A stretch of DNA of 64,000 nucleotides from Streptomyces sp. WAC 01529 (GCF_003945545.1 NZ_CP029617.1:3049001-3113000); one strand, 5' to 3'. Counted from the first letter of the stretch, positions 32,463 through 41,520 are shown. Notes: a model not told the origin generated them from the sequence alone. Program-made: numbers and translations.

Positions 32463-34781
32463 TTACTGCGGGGCCGCCACCGCCGCCTGCGGGCGGATGG
32501 GGAGGCGGTTGACCGGGCGGCCCGTCGCCGCGCGGACCGCCGCCGCGATCGCCGCGGGGGACGTCACGACCGGCACCGCGCTCGCCGCCTTCGCGCCGAA
32601 GGGGGCGACGACGTCCCGCTCCTCCACCAGCTTCACGATGCGGATGTCCGGGGTGTCGAGGGCCGTGGGAAGGGCGTACCCCGTGAGGTCGGGGTGGCGG
32701 ACGATCCCCCGTGGCGTGCGGAGGTTCTCCGTCAGCGCCGCGCCCACGCCCTGGGTGACGCCCGCCTCGATGCGGGTCCGCAGCTGGGCGGGGTTGAGGA
32801 TGCGGCCCACGTCCTGGGCGACGGCCAGCTCGACGACCCGTACCGAGCCGATCTCCACGTCGACGTCGACGACCGCGCGGATCGCGCAGAACGCCATGCC
32901 CACGAACGCGTCGCCCTGCCCGGCCTCGTCCAGCGGCTCGGTCGGATGCGGGCGGCACTGGGCCGTGGCCCACAGCTCCTTGCCGTCCAGCGCCTCGGTG
33001 ACCGTCGTGGAGAGCACGCCGTCGTACGAGGTGATCTTGCCGTCCGTGATCTGGAGCAGCTCGGTGGACATGCCGAACTTGTGGGCCAGCGGCTGGAGCA
33101 GCTGCGTACGGACCATCTTCGCCGCGCGCTCCACCGCGCCGCCCGACACCCACGTGTGGCGGCCGCGGCAGCTCGGGCCCGCCGGGGGCTGGTCGGTGTC
33201 GACGGGGGCGACCCGGACATCGTCGATGCCGAGGGTCTCCTGGACGATCTGGCGGGCCAGCGTGGTGAAGCCCTGACCGGTCTCGACGGCCGCGCAGATC
33301 ACCGTGGCGACGCCGTCGTGGACCTTGACCGTGGCCGTGGAGACCTCGTCCGTGCCCTCGGCGCCGAGGAGCTGGACCATGCCGAGGCCGTAGCCGACCC
33401 CGCGCCGCACGGCGGAGGGTTCGCCCGCGCCCTCGGGGCCGCCGGGCAGCAGCCACTCGTCCTCGGGGGTGTCCTTGGGCAGACCGGGCAGCGGGAAGTC
33501 CCGTACGGCGGCGAGGAGTTCGGCGACCGGGGCCGGGCACGTCACCGTCTGGCCGGTGGGCATGATGTCGCCGGTCGCCATGGCGTTGCGCAGCCGCAAC
33601 TCGGCCGGGTCGACGCCCAGCTTCTTGGCGATCTTGTCCATCTGGGCCTCGTACGCGGCGCACACCTGCATGGCGCCCTCGCCCCGGACATGCCCGGAAG
33701 GCGGGTTGTTCGTACGGACCGCCCAGCCCTCGATGAAGGCGTTCGGCACGACGTAGGGGCCGCAGGCGAAGGAGACGGCCGCGGCCAGGGCCTCCGAGGA
33801 GGTGTCCGCGTACGCGCCCGCGTCGAGCAGGATCTGCGCCTCGACCTTGACCAGGCGGCCTTCGGCGTCCGCGTGGTGGCGGTAGCGCAGGAGCGTGGGG
33901 TGGCGGTGGGCGTGGCCGAGGAAAGACTCCTCGCGGGTCGCGGTGAGCTTGACGGGGCAGCCGGTCCGCAACGCGAGGAGTCCGAGGGGGAGTTGGAAGC
34001 TCGCGTCCTCGCGGTCGGCGGTCGCGCCCGGCACGCCCGTGACGACGACCTTGACCTGTTCGGGCGGCAGGCCGTAGCAGGCGGCGGCCCGGTCGCGGTC
34101 CGCGTGCGGGTCGGTGGAGGCGACGTACAGCTCCACTCCCCCGTCGGGGCGCGGCACGGCGAGGCCCGCCTCCGCGCCGATCGGCGCGGGGTCCTGGCGG
34201 CCGATGCGGTAGAGGCCCTCGACGACGATCTCGCCCGCGGCCTCCGGGTCGCCGTGGCGCAGCGGGATGTGGCGGATCAAGTTGCCGTCGGGGTGCAGCG
34301 GTTCGGCCTCGAAGGCCTTCTCCGGGTCGGTGACCGGCTCAAGCACCTCGTACTCGACGATGACGGCGGCCGCCGCCATCCGCGCGGTGTCGGGGTGGTC
34401 GGCGGCGACGGCGGCGATGGGCTCGCCGTGGTGGCGTACGACGTCGGAGGCGAAGACCGGCCGGTCCGGCGTCCTGCGCCCGTGCAGCGCGTCGCCTGGC
34501 ACGTCCTCGTGGGTGACGACGGCACGCACACCCGGCATCTCGCGCGCGTGGCTGGTGTCGATGGAGACGATGCGGGCGTGCGCGTGCGGGGAGCGCAGGA
34601 CCGCCGCCCACAGCAGGCCCTCGGCCCACAGGTCGGAGGCGTAGGGGAAGGTGCCCTCGGTCTTGGCGCGGCACTCCGCGGGCGGCAGGGACGCGCCGAT
34701 GCCGTGCGGCAGCGGCTCGGGGCCCGGCGCGGCAGCGGGCGCGGCCGTGGTGGTGGCCGCGGTGGTGGTCTCGTCGCTCAC
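32463..34781 (-). CDS. Molybdenum hydroxylase large (molybdopterin) subunit
   Basis: 772-residue catalytic subunit of the xanthine dehydrogenase/aldehyde oxidase family. An N-terminal Ald_Xan_dh_C1-type domain (GIGASLPPAECRAKTEGTFPYASDLW to ITEVLEPV region) is followed by the Mo-pterin domain. Visible motifs are ATREESFLGHAHRHPTLLRYRH, GPYVVPNAFIEGWAVRTNNPP and the C-terminal GVTQGVGAALTENLRT. A catalytic Glu typical of the family is expected near the C-terminus (VETGQGFTTLARQIVQE). The substrate (purine, aldehyde or N-heterocycle) is not evident. ATG overlaps the stop of the Fe-S gene by 4 nt. Confidence 0.9.
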   Translation of the reverse strand: MSDETTTAATTTAAPAAAPGPEPLPHGIGASLPPAECRAKTEGTFPYASDLWAEGLLWAAVLRSPHAHARIVSIDTSHAREMPGVRAVVTHEDVPGDALHGRRTPDRPVFASDVVRHHGEPIAAVAADHPDTARMAAAAVIVEYEVLEPVTDPEKAFEAEPLHPDGNLIRHIPLRHGDPEAAGEIVVEGLYRIGRQDPAPIGAEAGLAVPRPDGGVELYVASTDPHADRDRAAACYGLPPEQVKVVVTGVPGATADREDASFQLPLGLLALRTGCPVKLTATREESFLGHAHRHPTLLRYRHHADAEGRLVKVEAQILLDAGAYADTSSEALAAAVSFACGPYVVPNAFIEGWAVRTNNPPSGHVRGEGAMQVCAAYEAQMDKIAKKLGVDPAELRLRNAMATGDIMPTGQTVTCPAPVAELLAAVRDFPLPGLPKDTPEDEWLLPGGPEGAGEPSAVRRGVGYGLGMVQLLGAEGTDEVSTATVKVHDGVATVICAAVETGQGFTTLARQIVQETLGIDDVRVAPVDTDQPPAGPSCRGRHTWVSGGAVERAAKMVRTQLLQPLAHKFGMSTELLQITDGKITSYDGVLSTTVTEALDGKELWATAQCRPHPTEPLDEAGQGDAFVGMAFCAIRAVVDVDVEIGSVRVVELAVAQDVGRILNPAQLRTRIEAGVTQGVGAALTENLRTPRGIVRHPDLTGYALPTALDTPDIRIVKLVEERDVVAPFGAKAASAVPVVTSPAAIAAAVRAATGRPVNRLPIRPQAAVAAPQ

Positions 34782-36805
34782 GCCTGGCCTCCGTCCTGGC
34801 CGTAGGGGCCGTGCGGTTCTTCGTACGCACCGTCGTCGTACGCGTTCTGGTGGACGCCGCCCGCGCCCGGGCCCGCCTGATGCGGGATGCGGGCCTCTTC
34901 GGCGCGCTCGTCCTGGGCCGGGGTGGACGCCTCGCGCTCGGCGACCACCTCGCGCACGGCGTCGAGCACACCGCGGTAGCCCGAGCAGCGGCAGAGGTTG
35001 CCGCAGAGCGCGCGACGGGTCTCCAGGTCGCTGGGGGCGGGGTTGCCCTCAAGGAGGTCGTGCACGGTCATGGCCATGCCCGGCACACAGAACCCGCACT
35101 GCACCGCGCCGCACGCGGCGAGCGCGCGCTGCACGTCGGAGGGCTGCCCGTCGACGGCGAGGCCCTCGACGGTACGGATCTCGCTGCCCGCGGTGGTGGC
35201 GGCGGGCACCAGGCAGGAGGCGACGAGGCGGCCGTCCACCTGGACGTTGCAGGCCCCGCACTCGCCCTGCGAACAGCCGTCCTTGGCGCCCGCGAGGCCG
35301 AGCCGCTCCCGCAGGACGTAGAGCAGGGACTCGCCGATCCAGGCGTCGGTGACGGGCCGGTCGGTGCCGTTCACGCGCAGGACGTAGGAGCCGAGGGGGT
35401 GGTCGTCGTGGAGGGGGTTGGGGGCGATGACGGGGGCGTCGGCCGCCTCCGGTGCCGCGTCGTCGGCGGCGCCGGGCTCGTCCGGGGTGCCCGGTTCATC
35501 CAGGGCGCCCGGTTCATCCAGGGCGCCCGGTTCATCCAGGGCGCCCGGTTCGTCGGTGACGTCCGCGACTTCCGCCGCGTCCGCTTCCTCCGGTACGTCA
35601 CCGGGCTCCGCGAGGGCTTCGGCAGGGTCGGCGGGGACAGCGGGCTCAGCGGGCTCGGCGTGTCCGGCGGGCACGTCGAGCCCGCTGAGCCCGCTGTCCC
35701 CATCCACGGAGTCGGCGGCCTCATGCGCGGGCGCCCGCTCGGCGACCTCGACCGCGTCCGCCCCCGCGTGCACCGGCTCCGCGACGGCCACCGGCTCCGC
35801 GACGGCCTGGGCCTCCGCGGCCACCATGGCCTCCTGCGCGACCTCGGCGGCGCCCTGGACCTCTTCGGCGGCCACCGCGGCCTGCGCCGCCTGCGCGGCT
35901 CTCGCCGCCTCGATGCCCGACTGCCCGGCGGGCGGCACGCTGACCGCCCGCAGCAGCGTCGTCCGCTCGAAGCCGCTCTCCTGCGGCGCGCCCGGCGCTT
36001 CCAGCGCGCCCGGCGTCTCCTCGGGCGCGGTCTGCTCCAACGCCTCCTGGGGCTGCGCACCCCACGGCGCACCGGCCCCCGCACCCGTCGCCCACGGCGC
36101 GGGCGCGCCGCCCGGCAGGGTCGCGGGAGGCATACCGCCCCCGGGCCAGGAGTTCAGCTGCGTACGGACGGGATAGCCGCCGTCGCCGGTCAGCGAGGAG
36201 GCCGTGAACTCGCCCGATTCGTCCGGGAGATCACCACCGGCGACCGGGATCGACCACTGCCCCGTGATGTCGGACGAGGGCGCGGCGCCCCCCTGCCCGT
36301 ACTGCTGCTCATAGCCCTGCTGCTCATAGCCCTGGCCGTACTGCTGCTGCTCGTACCCCTGGCGCTCGTACGCCTGCTGCTCGTACCCCTGCTGGTGCTC
36401 GTACGCCTGGTACCCCGCCGCGTCGCTCTCGGCGAAGCTCCACTGTCCGGTCGCCCGGGGGTCGTAGCCGGGGTTCTCCGCCGCCTGCTCGGGCTGGGTC
36501 TGGGTCTGGGTCTGCGGCTCCTGCGCCGTGCCCGCCTCGGGCCACCGCACCGTCCGCCCGCCGCCGGCCGCGCCCGTCACCTCGGGCGGCATGACCCAGG
36601 CGCCCGTGGCCGCCGGGTCGGTGGCGTCGGCGGTGGTCGGGTTGACCGTTATCTGCGGCGGCACATAGCCGTGGCCGGGCGCGGCGAGCGGGGCGTCCAG
36701 CATGCCCTCGGGGAGCTGCACGAACGCCGTGGCGTCCGAGTCGTACTCGCCCTGCGGATGCGGCTGCCAGCCGCCGCCGTTGTGGGTGTTCTGTTCGTCG
36801 CTCAC
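34778..36805 (-). CDS. 2Fe-2S subunit of molybdenum hydroxylase with giant N-terminal extension
   Basis: 675 residues, whereas this subunit is normally 150-200. The C-terminal ~207 residues (from about 469) are the standard two-cluster domain. Ferredoxin-type ligands are C511, C516, C519 and C531 (DGCSQGECGACNV and ASCLV), and the second cluster ligands C570, C573 and the CRC pair C605/C607 (QCGFCVPGM, NLCRCSGYR). The first ~468 residues are low complexity: Tyr/Gln/Gly repeats (YEQQGYEQQ), acidic Ala/Glu/Val stretches and four tandem DEPGAL units encoded by 18-bp repeats at about 35489-35550. It overlaps genes on both sides by 4 nt, so the extension is in frame and probably expressed. Confidence 0.88.
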   Translation of the reverse strand: MSDEQNTHNGGGWQPHPQGEYDSDATAFVQLPEGMLDAPLAAPGHGYVPPQITVNPTTADATDPAATGAWVMPPEVTGAAGGGRTVRWPEAGTAQEPQTQTQTQPEQAAENPGYDPRATGQWSFAESDAAGYQAYEHQQGYEQQAYERQGYEQQQYGQGYEQQGYEQQYGQGGAAPSSDITGQWSIPVAGGDLPDESGEFTASSLTGDGGYPVRTQLNSWPGGGMPPATLPGGAPAPWATGAGAGAPWGAQPQEALEQTAPEETPGALEAPGAPQESGFERTTLLRAVSVPPAGQSGIEAARAAQAAQAAVAAEEVQGAAEVAQEAMVAAEAQAVAEPVAVAEPVHAGADAVEVAERAPAHEAADSVDGDSGLSGLDVPAGHAEPAEPAVPADPAEALAEPGDVPEEADAAEVADVTDEPGALDEPGALDEPGALDEPGTPDEPGAADDAAPEAADAPVIAPNPLHDDHPLGSYVLRVNGTDRPVTDAWIGESLLYVLRERLGLAGAKDGCSQGECGACNVQVDGRLVASCLVPAATTAGSEIRTVEGLAVDGQPSDVQRALAACGAVQCGFCVPGMAMTVHDLLEGNPAPSDLETRRALCGNLCRCSGYRGVLDAVREVVAEREASTPAQDERAEEARIPHQAGPGAGGVHQNAYDDGAYEEPHGPYGQDGGQA

Positions 36806-37707
36806 GACAGCGCCCTCCCCAGTGCTCGTCGGGCCAGCGCGGCGACGGTGCGCCGCAGGTGCAGTACGCCGGGCGGCAGCGGCTGTTCGGTGCCGTCGGC
36901 CGCCGGGGGCTGGTCGGGGACGCAGGCGGCGGCGACGTACTCACCGAAGGCGGTGACCGCCTCCGGGACGAGGCTGCCGCGCTCGCCGTCCCAGTCGATC
37001 AGCGAGGCGACCCACTGCTCGGCCTCCAGGGGCCGCAGCGGCATCGGCGCGATGGCGCCGACCGCGCACCGCACGGCGCGCCGCGCGGGGTCGAGGACCA
37101 GCGCGACGGACGCGATCGCGCGGCCGGGGCCGGTGCGTCCCGTCGCCTTGAGGAAGACCTGGGGGGCGTGGAGCAACGGCACGCGCACGAAGCCGATCAG
37201 CTCGCCGGGGCGGAGCATCTCCATGCCCGCGAGCAGATGCGCGACGGGGACCTCGCGGCGGGCGCCACCGGGCCCCGCGATGATCAGCACGGCTTCGAGG
37301 GCCGCGAGGACGGGCAGCGCGTCGCCGGTCGGCGCGGCCGAGGCGATGTTGCCGCCGAGGGTGCCCGCGTTGCGGATCTGGGGCGGTCCCGCGGCGCGCG
37401 CGGCGGCGGCCAGGGCGGGGAAGAGCGCGGCGAAGTCGGGGCGGCCCATGCGGGCGTGGGTGAGACCGGCGCCGAGCAGGCCGTGCCCGTCCTGGTACTG
37501 CCAGCCGCGGATCTCGCTGATGCGGCCGAGGCCGACGAGGGCGGCGGGGCGCAGCTGTCCCGAGTTGACCGAGGCCATCAGGTCCGTGCCGCCGGCGACG
37601 GGCACGGCGGCGGGCATGGCGGCGAGTGCCGCCACGGCCTCGTCGAGCGTGGCGGGCAGCTTCACCGACTGCGGTGTCTGCGCCGCCTGCGGTGCGTGCG
37701 TGGTCAA
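36802..37707 (-). CDS. FAD-binding subunit of molybdenum hydroxylase
   Basis: 301 residues, first gene of the operon. The FAD-binding signature VPVAGGTDLMASVNSG, VGLGRISEIRGW and RNAGTLGGNIASAAPTGDALPVL identify the CoxM/XdhB-type flavin subunit that passes electrons from the Fe-S subunit. The start is TTG at 37707 (TTGACCACGCAC), preceded by GGGAAGGGG with about 9-nt spacing. The stop overlaps the Fe-S gene ATG (ATGA). A 25-bp near-perfect palindrome lies 35-60 nt upstream and is the likely operator. Confidence 0.9.
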   Translation of the reverse strand: MTTHAPQAAQTPQSVKLPATLDEAVAALAAMPAAVPVAGGTDLMASVNSGQLRPAALVGLGRISEIRGWQYQDGHGLLGAGLTHARMGRPDFAALFPALAAAARAAGPPQIRNAGTLGGNIASAAPTGDALPVLAALEAVLIIAGPGGARREVPVAHLLAGMEMLRPGELIGFVRVPLLHAPQVFLKATGRTGPGRAIASVALVLDPARRAVRCAVGAIAPMPLRPLEAEQWVASLIDWDGERGSLVPEAVTAFGEYVAAACVPDQPPAADGTEQPLPPGVLHLRRTVAALARRALGRALS

Positions 37708-37741
37708 AACCGGCTGCCCCTTCCCGATGCCCGGCCGCGTA

Positions 37742-37766
37742 CTTCACCTACGTCGCGTACGTGAAG
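37742..37766. promoter_or_regulatory. Operator-like palindrome upstream of molybdenum hydroxylase operon
   Basis: CTTCAC-c-TACG-TCG-CGTA-c-GTGAAG, 25 bp with symmetrical bulged positions, 35-60 nt before the TTG start. It is suited to a dimeric repressor. It lies in a 305-bp gap (37708-38012) whose only other feature is the hairpin at 37959. Confidence 0.6.
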
Positions 37767-37958
37767 CGCTCGCCGTTCGCGACGTGTCGCCGTTACGCCT
37801 GTTCCGCCGTACGGTACGTGCTCCCAACCCGGACGTGGCAACTCTGGCACATCTTCGCAGGGCCCCGACGCGGGGGTCCGCTAGGAGGCATTCGTCCCCA
37901 GACCAGGGGGATATGCCGTTTTCGCACGGCTTCCGGCGGCCCGTGCGCGGGGCTCGTC

Positions 37959-37986
37959 GCGGCCCGCGCGGGAAGGCGCGGGCCGC
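37959..37986. terminator. 11-bp GC hairpin downstream of hexosaminidase
   Basis: GCGGCCCGCGC (37959-37969), loop GGGAAG, GCGCGGGCCGC (37976-37986). It begins 26 nt after the GH20 stop in the minus direction. No T-run follows; likely terminator. Confidence 0.6.
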
Positions 37987-38012
37987 CGGGTCCAGGCACT
38001 CGGACGGGGACC

Positions 38013-39659
38013 TCACACGTTCGGGGGCGGCCCCTCGATCGGGCGGCCGAGGTCACTGCTGGTCAGCCCTTCGGGGGCGGGCCTCTGCTGTCGCGGCAAC
38101 GGGCCGGTCGGCGGGCGGTAGTCGACGCCGAGCGCGTCAAGTCGCGCGTAATGGGCCGTCATACGCCGTTCGAAGTCCGCGAAGTCGCGCTCGTCGGGCG
38201 CCGGGAGGCGGCGCCAGGCGACCTCGCAGAACGCGGCGAGGCGCGGGAACACCTGGTAGTCCACGCGTCCCTGGTGCTCCATCACCTCGGTCCAGACGTT
38301 GGCCTGGGTGCCGAGGACGCGCGCGGCCTCCTCCTCGGTGAGTTCGGCGGGGACGGGCTCGAAGCGGTAGACGTCCTGAAGGGTGCGGACGAAGCCGATG
38401 GGCATCGGTTCGTCGGGGCCGCCGTCCTGCCGGTGGTCCAAGTACACGTGCTGCTCGGGGCACATGATGACGTCGTGGCCGGACTTGGCGGCGGCGATAC
38501 CGCCCCGGTAGCCGCGCCAGGAGGAGACGGTGGCGCCCTCGGCGAGCCCGCCCTCCAGGATCTCGTCCCAGCCGATGAGCCGCCGCCCGCGGGCCGTGAG
38601 CCACTGGTCGAAGTGGCGGATGAACCAGCTCTGGAGCCCGTCCTCGCCCTCGACGCCCAGCTCCTTGATGCGGGCCTGCGCGGCGGCCGAGGCCTTCCAC
38701 TGGTCCTTGGGGCACTCGTCGCCGCCGACGTGGACGAAGGTGGACGGGAAGAGGTCGAGGATCTCCTCGAAGACACCTTCGTAGAAACGGAGTACGTCCT
38801 CGGTGGGGGCCAGCACGTTCTTGCTGACGCCCCAGGTGTCCCAGACGGTCAGCGCCTCGGTGTCGACGACGTCGGTGTTGCCGAGGTGCGGGTAGGCGCT
38901 GATCGCGGCCTGCGAGTGGCCCGGGATGTCGATCTCGGGGACGACGGTGATGTGCAGGGAGTCCGCGTAGGCGACGATCTCGCGGATGTCGTCCTGGGTG
39001 TAGAAGCCGCCGTGCGGGCGCTCCTCCCACAGTGGCGACCTGCGGTGGCCCCACTTGGTGCGGGCCCGCCAGGAGCCGGTCTCCGTGAGCTTCGGGTGGC
39101 GCTTGATCTCCACGCGCCAGCCCTGGTCGTCGGTGAGGTGGAAGTGGAAGACGTTGAGCTTGTGGGCGGCGAGCAGGTCGAGGTAGCGCAGGACGCCTTC
39201 CTTCGGCATGAAGTGCCGGGAGACGTCGAGCATCATGCCGCGCCAGCCGAAGCGGGGGGCGTCCTCGATGGCGGCGCCGGGCAGGGAGTGCCGCGCGCCC
39301 GGCCGCAGCGGCGCGCGCCGGAAGGCGTCGGGACCGAAGAGCTGGCGGAGTGTCTGGGCGCCCCAGAAGACGCCCGCGGCGGCGCCGCCGCGGATCTCGA
39401 CGCCGGTGTCGTCGATGGTGAGCCGGTACGCCTCCGGCTCCAGGGAGGCGTCGATGAGCAGGGCGACGGAGTCCGCCGCGCCCTCGGCGCCGGGTGGCAG
39501 CGGCAGGCCGAGGGCGGCGCCGAGCGTGGTGCGCAGCCAGCGCTCGGTGGACTCGGTGCCGGGGCCCGCCCACAGGGTGGTGGAGGGTCCGGCGGCGAAG
39601 GAGGAACCGGGCACGGCCTCGGCGTGTGCGGGCGCCGGGATGAGCTGGTCAAGGGTCAT
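38013..39659 (-). CDS. GH20 beta-N-acetylhexosaminidase, no signal peptide
   Basis: 548 residues from MTLDQLIPAPAHAEAVP at 39659. The catalytic (beta/alpha)8 domain carries the Asp-Glu pair D314-E315 in HVGGDECPKDQW. It also has the substrate loops FHFHLTDDQGWRVEIKRHPKL, VVPEIDIPGHSQA and IGWDEILEGG. An N-terminal GH20b-like region (residues ~1-150) precedes it. It hydrolyses terminal GlcNAc from chitobiose or cell-wall fragments. Lack of a signal peptide implies intracellular use of imported chito-oligosaccharides. The ribosome site is weak, so the exact start is uncertain. Confidence 0.93.
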   Translation of the reverse strand: MTLDQLIPAPAHAEAVPGSSFAAGPSTTLWAGPGTESTERWLRTTLGAALGLPLPPGAEGAADSVALLIDASLEPEAYRLTIDDTGVEIRGGAAAGVFWGAQTLRQLFGPDAFRRAPLRPGARHSLPGAAIEDAPRFGWRGMMLDVSRHFMPKEGVLRYLDLLAAHKLNVFHFHLTDDQGWRVEIKRHPKLTETGSWRARTKWGHRRSPLWEERPHGGFYTQDDIREIVAYADSLHITVVPEIDIPGHSQAAISAYPHLGNTDVVDTEALTVWDTWGVSKNVLAPTEDVLRFYEGVFEEILDLFPSTFVHVGGDECPKDQWKASAAAQARIKELGVEGEDGLQSWFIRHFDQWLTARGRRLIGWDEILEGGLAEGATVSSWRGYRGGIAAAKSGHDVIMCPEQHVYLDHRQDGGPDEPMPIGFVRTLQDVYRFEPVPAELTEEEAARVLGTQANVWTEVMEHQGRVDYQVFPRLAAFCEVAWRRLPAPDERDFADFERRMTAHYARLDALGVDYRPPTGPLPRQQRPAPEGLTSSDLGRPIEGPPPNV

Positions 39660-39696
39660 GCCGCGCAAGGCTGTCACGCGAGGGCACATCGCAAAA

Positions 39697-39723
39697 GGGG
39701 CGTTGCGGTACACGCAACGCCCC
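39697..39723 (-). terminator. Intrinsic terminator of DUF3039 gene
   Basis: GGGGCGTTGCG (39697-39707), loop GTACA, CGCAACGCCCC (39713-39723). On the minus strand it is followed by TTTT (39696-39693). It lies 46 nt after the DUF3039 stop and just upstream of the hexosaminidase start. Confidence 0.82.
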
Positions 39724-39768
39724 TCGGGCCACGGGACGGGAAGCCACGGAGAAGTGGCCCCGCGAGGG

Positions 39769-40065
39769 TTACTTCTTGCCGTCCTTGCCGCCCTTGTCCT
39801 TGTCGCCGCCGGCGCCCATGGACTCGTAGATCTCCTTGCACATGGGACAGACGGGGTACTTCTTCGGGTCGCGGCCGGGGACCCACACCTTGCCGCAGAG
39901 CGCGACGACGGGGGTCCCGTCGAGCGCGCTCGCCATGATCTTGTCCTTCTGGACGTAGTGCGCGTAGCGCTCGTGGTCGCCGTCACCGTGCGACACCTGC
40001 GGCGTCGGCTCTACGAGGGTCCCCGTACCTGCCCCGCGCTCGGGCTCGGGCTCAAGAGTGCTCAT
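39769..40065 (-). CDS. DUF3039 protein
   Basis: 98 residues from MSTLEPEPERG at 40065. A small actinobacterial protein of unknown role. HGDGDHERYAHYVQKDKIM and the pair CGKVWVPGRDPKKYPVCPMCKEIY carry one plus two cysteines and His residues suggestive of a zinc ribbon. The C-terminus is Lys/Gly/Asp rich (GGDKDKGGKDGKK). A well-formed terminator follows. No partner is evident. Confidence 0.85.
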   Translation of the reverse strand: MSTLEPEPERGAGTGTLVEPTPQVSHGDGDHERYAHYVQKDKIMASALDGTPVVALCGKVWVPGRDPKKYPVCPMCKEIYESMGAGGDKDKGGKDGKK

Positions 40066-40159
40066 AGGGGCCAAGGGTACTCACGCCGGCCGCGTCCCGG
40101 CATCGCCCGTACCGCGGCGCCCCGCCAGGGGGGACCGGTTTCGTACCGCGCGGCCCGGT

Positions 40160-40279
40160 GGGGGTTGCTCGCGCAGTTCCCCGCGCCCCTTACGGGGCCC
40201 GTCGTGCGGCCTCGCGTCAGGGGCACGGGGGCACCACAGCGCCCCGTCAGGGGCGCGAGGAACTGCGCGCCAAGCCCCC
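40160..40279. repeat. Long imperfect inverted repeat (38-nt arms)
   Basis: The left arm (40160-40197, containing CGCAGTTCCCCGCGCCCCTTACGGGG) and right arm (40242-40279) are inverted copies of a Streptomyces intergenic element, about 90% identical, with a 44-nt spacer. The MFS stop codon (40247-40249) and last ~11 codons lie in the right arm. Confidence 0.75.
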
Positions 40280-41434
40280 ACCGGCCCGCACCCCGTAGGG
40301 GCCACTCCGGCCCCGCGCAGTGAACAGGTGCAGGACGAGCCCCGCCAAGGCCACCCCCGCCGCCGCCCAAGGCAAGGCGCGGGGAGCGAGACCCACCGAA
40401 AGAGCGAGGCCCGCCAACGCGGAACCGGTCGCGCTGCCCAGATACAGCGCGGAGTTGTTGAGGGCGAGGGCGATCGTGCCGCGCTCGGCGCGCAGGGCGA
40501 GGAGTCGGTGCTGCTGCGGGACCTGGAAGGCCCAGCCCGCCGCGCCCCAGACGACGAGCGCGGGAAAGGCCGCGGCGCCGAGCAGCGGCAGGACGCCGAC
40601 CGCGACGACCAGCGTCGACACGATCCCCGTCACGAGGAGCACCACCCGGCCCATCCGGTCGACCAGCGGTCCGGCGACCACGCTGCCGAGCACACCGCCG
40701 ATCCCCCACGCCCACAGGTACGGCGCCAGCTCCCCCTCGCCCACGCCGCCCGAGGAGGCGAGCACCGGGGCGAGGTAGGTGTAGAGGCCGAGGCTGGCGA
40801 CGGCCCCCAGGAAGGAGACGCCCACGATCGGCAGCACCTTGCGGTCGGTGAGCGCCCCGAGCCGCGCCCGCACCGGCACCGGCGGCCCGGCGGGCACCTC
40901 GGGCAGCCCCACCGCGAGGCCCACGAGGGCGACCGCGCCGAGCCCCGTCACCAGCCACATCGTGGCCCGCCAGGAGGTGTGGTCGGCGAGCAGCACGCCC
41001 AGCGGGACGCCGAGCACCGTGCCCGAACTCATCCCGCCCATCACCAGCGCGAGCGCCCGCCCGCGCCGCTCCTCCCCCGCGAGCGAGGCGGCGGCCGCCG
41101 TGGACAGCGCCGAGTAGACCCCGGCGCCCATGCCCGCGACCGCGCGTGCGAGGAGCAGCATGCCGAGGCCGGGCGCCAGCGCGGTGAGGCCGTTGCCGAG
41201 CGTGAAGACGGCCAGCGCCGCGACGATCAGCACGCGCGGCCGTACGCCGGAGAGCAGCCCGGCGACGAGCGGCGCGCTCACCGCGTACGCGAGGGTGAAG
41301 ACGGTGACCATCTGCCCCGCGAGCGAGACGGTCGTCCCCAGATCCCCGGCGACGACGGGCAGCAGCCCCGCCATCACATAGGCGTCGAGCCCCAGGGTGA
41401 AGGACCCCACCATCAACAGCCATACCTTGCGCAC
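40247..41434 (-). CDS. MFS transporter (AraJ/drug-efflux-like)
   Basis: 395 residues from GTG 41434 (VRKVWLLMVGSFTLGLDAYVMAG), with GGGAG about 9 nt upstream; the frame stays open to 41518. About 12 membrane helices are visible. The GVRPRVLIVAALAVFTLGNGL loop and RAVAGMGAGVYSALST motif C-like region are typical of DHA1-type exporters. The C-terminal GGGLARSSSRP is encoded by the repeat element. It is divergent from a LysR gene with a palindrome between, so control of this pump by that regulator is likely. Substrate unknown. Confidence 0.9.
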   Translation of the reverse strand: MRKVWLLMVGSFTLGLDAYVMAGLLPVVAGDLGTTVSLAGQMVTVFTLAYAVSAPLVAGLLSGVRPRVLIVAALAVFTLGNGLTALAPGLGMLLLARAVAGMGAGVYSALSTAAAASLAGEERRGRALALVMGGMSSGTVLGVPLGVLLADHTSWRATMWLVTGLGAVALVGLAVGLPEVPAGPPVPVRARLGALTDRKVLPIVGVSFLGAVASLGLYTYLAPVLASSGGVGEGELAPYLWAWGIGGVLGSVVAGPLVDRMGRVVLLVTGIVSTLVVAVGVLPLLGAAAFPALVVWGAAGWAFQVPQQHRLLALRAERGTIALALNNSALYLGSATGSALAGLALSVGLAPRALPWAAAGVALAGLVLHLFTARGRSGPYGVRAGGGLARSSSRP

Positions 41435-41499
41435 GCCACTCAACTCCCTGGTCGCTCCTGTCGGGAGAGGAAACGTAGGCAGCCTCCGCATCCGGGGGG

Positions 41500-41520
41500 A
41501 AATGCCTGACGCGCGCATTT
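41500..41520. promoter_or_regulatory. LysR-type operator between MFS and lysR
   Basis: AAATGC-N9-GCATTT, a perfect inverted repeat containing the LysR-box pattern T-N11-A (ATGC-N9-GCAT). It is 14 nt before the lysR ATG and 66 nt from the MFS start. Confidence 0.6.

Noticed and set aside
34811..38341. 1176-residue plus-strand ORF opposite the molybdenum hydroxylase operon
   Set aside because: Antisense of three well-supported overlapping genes; composition is typical of high-GC shadow frames.
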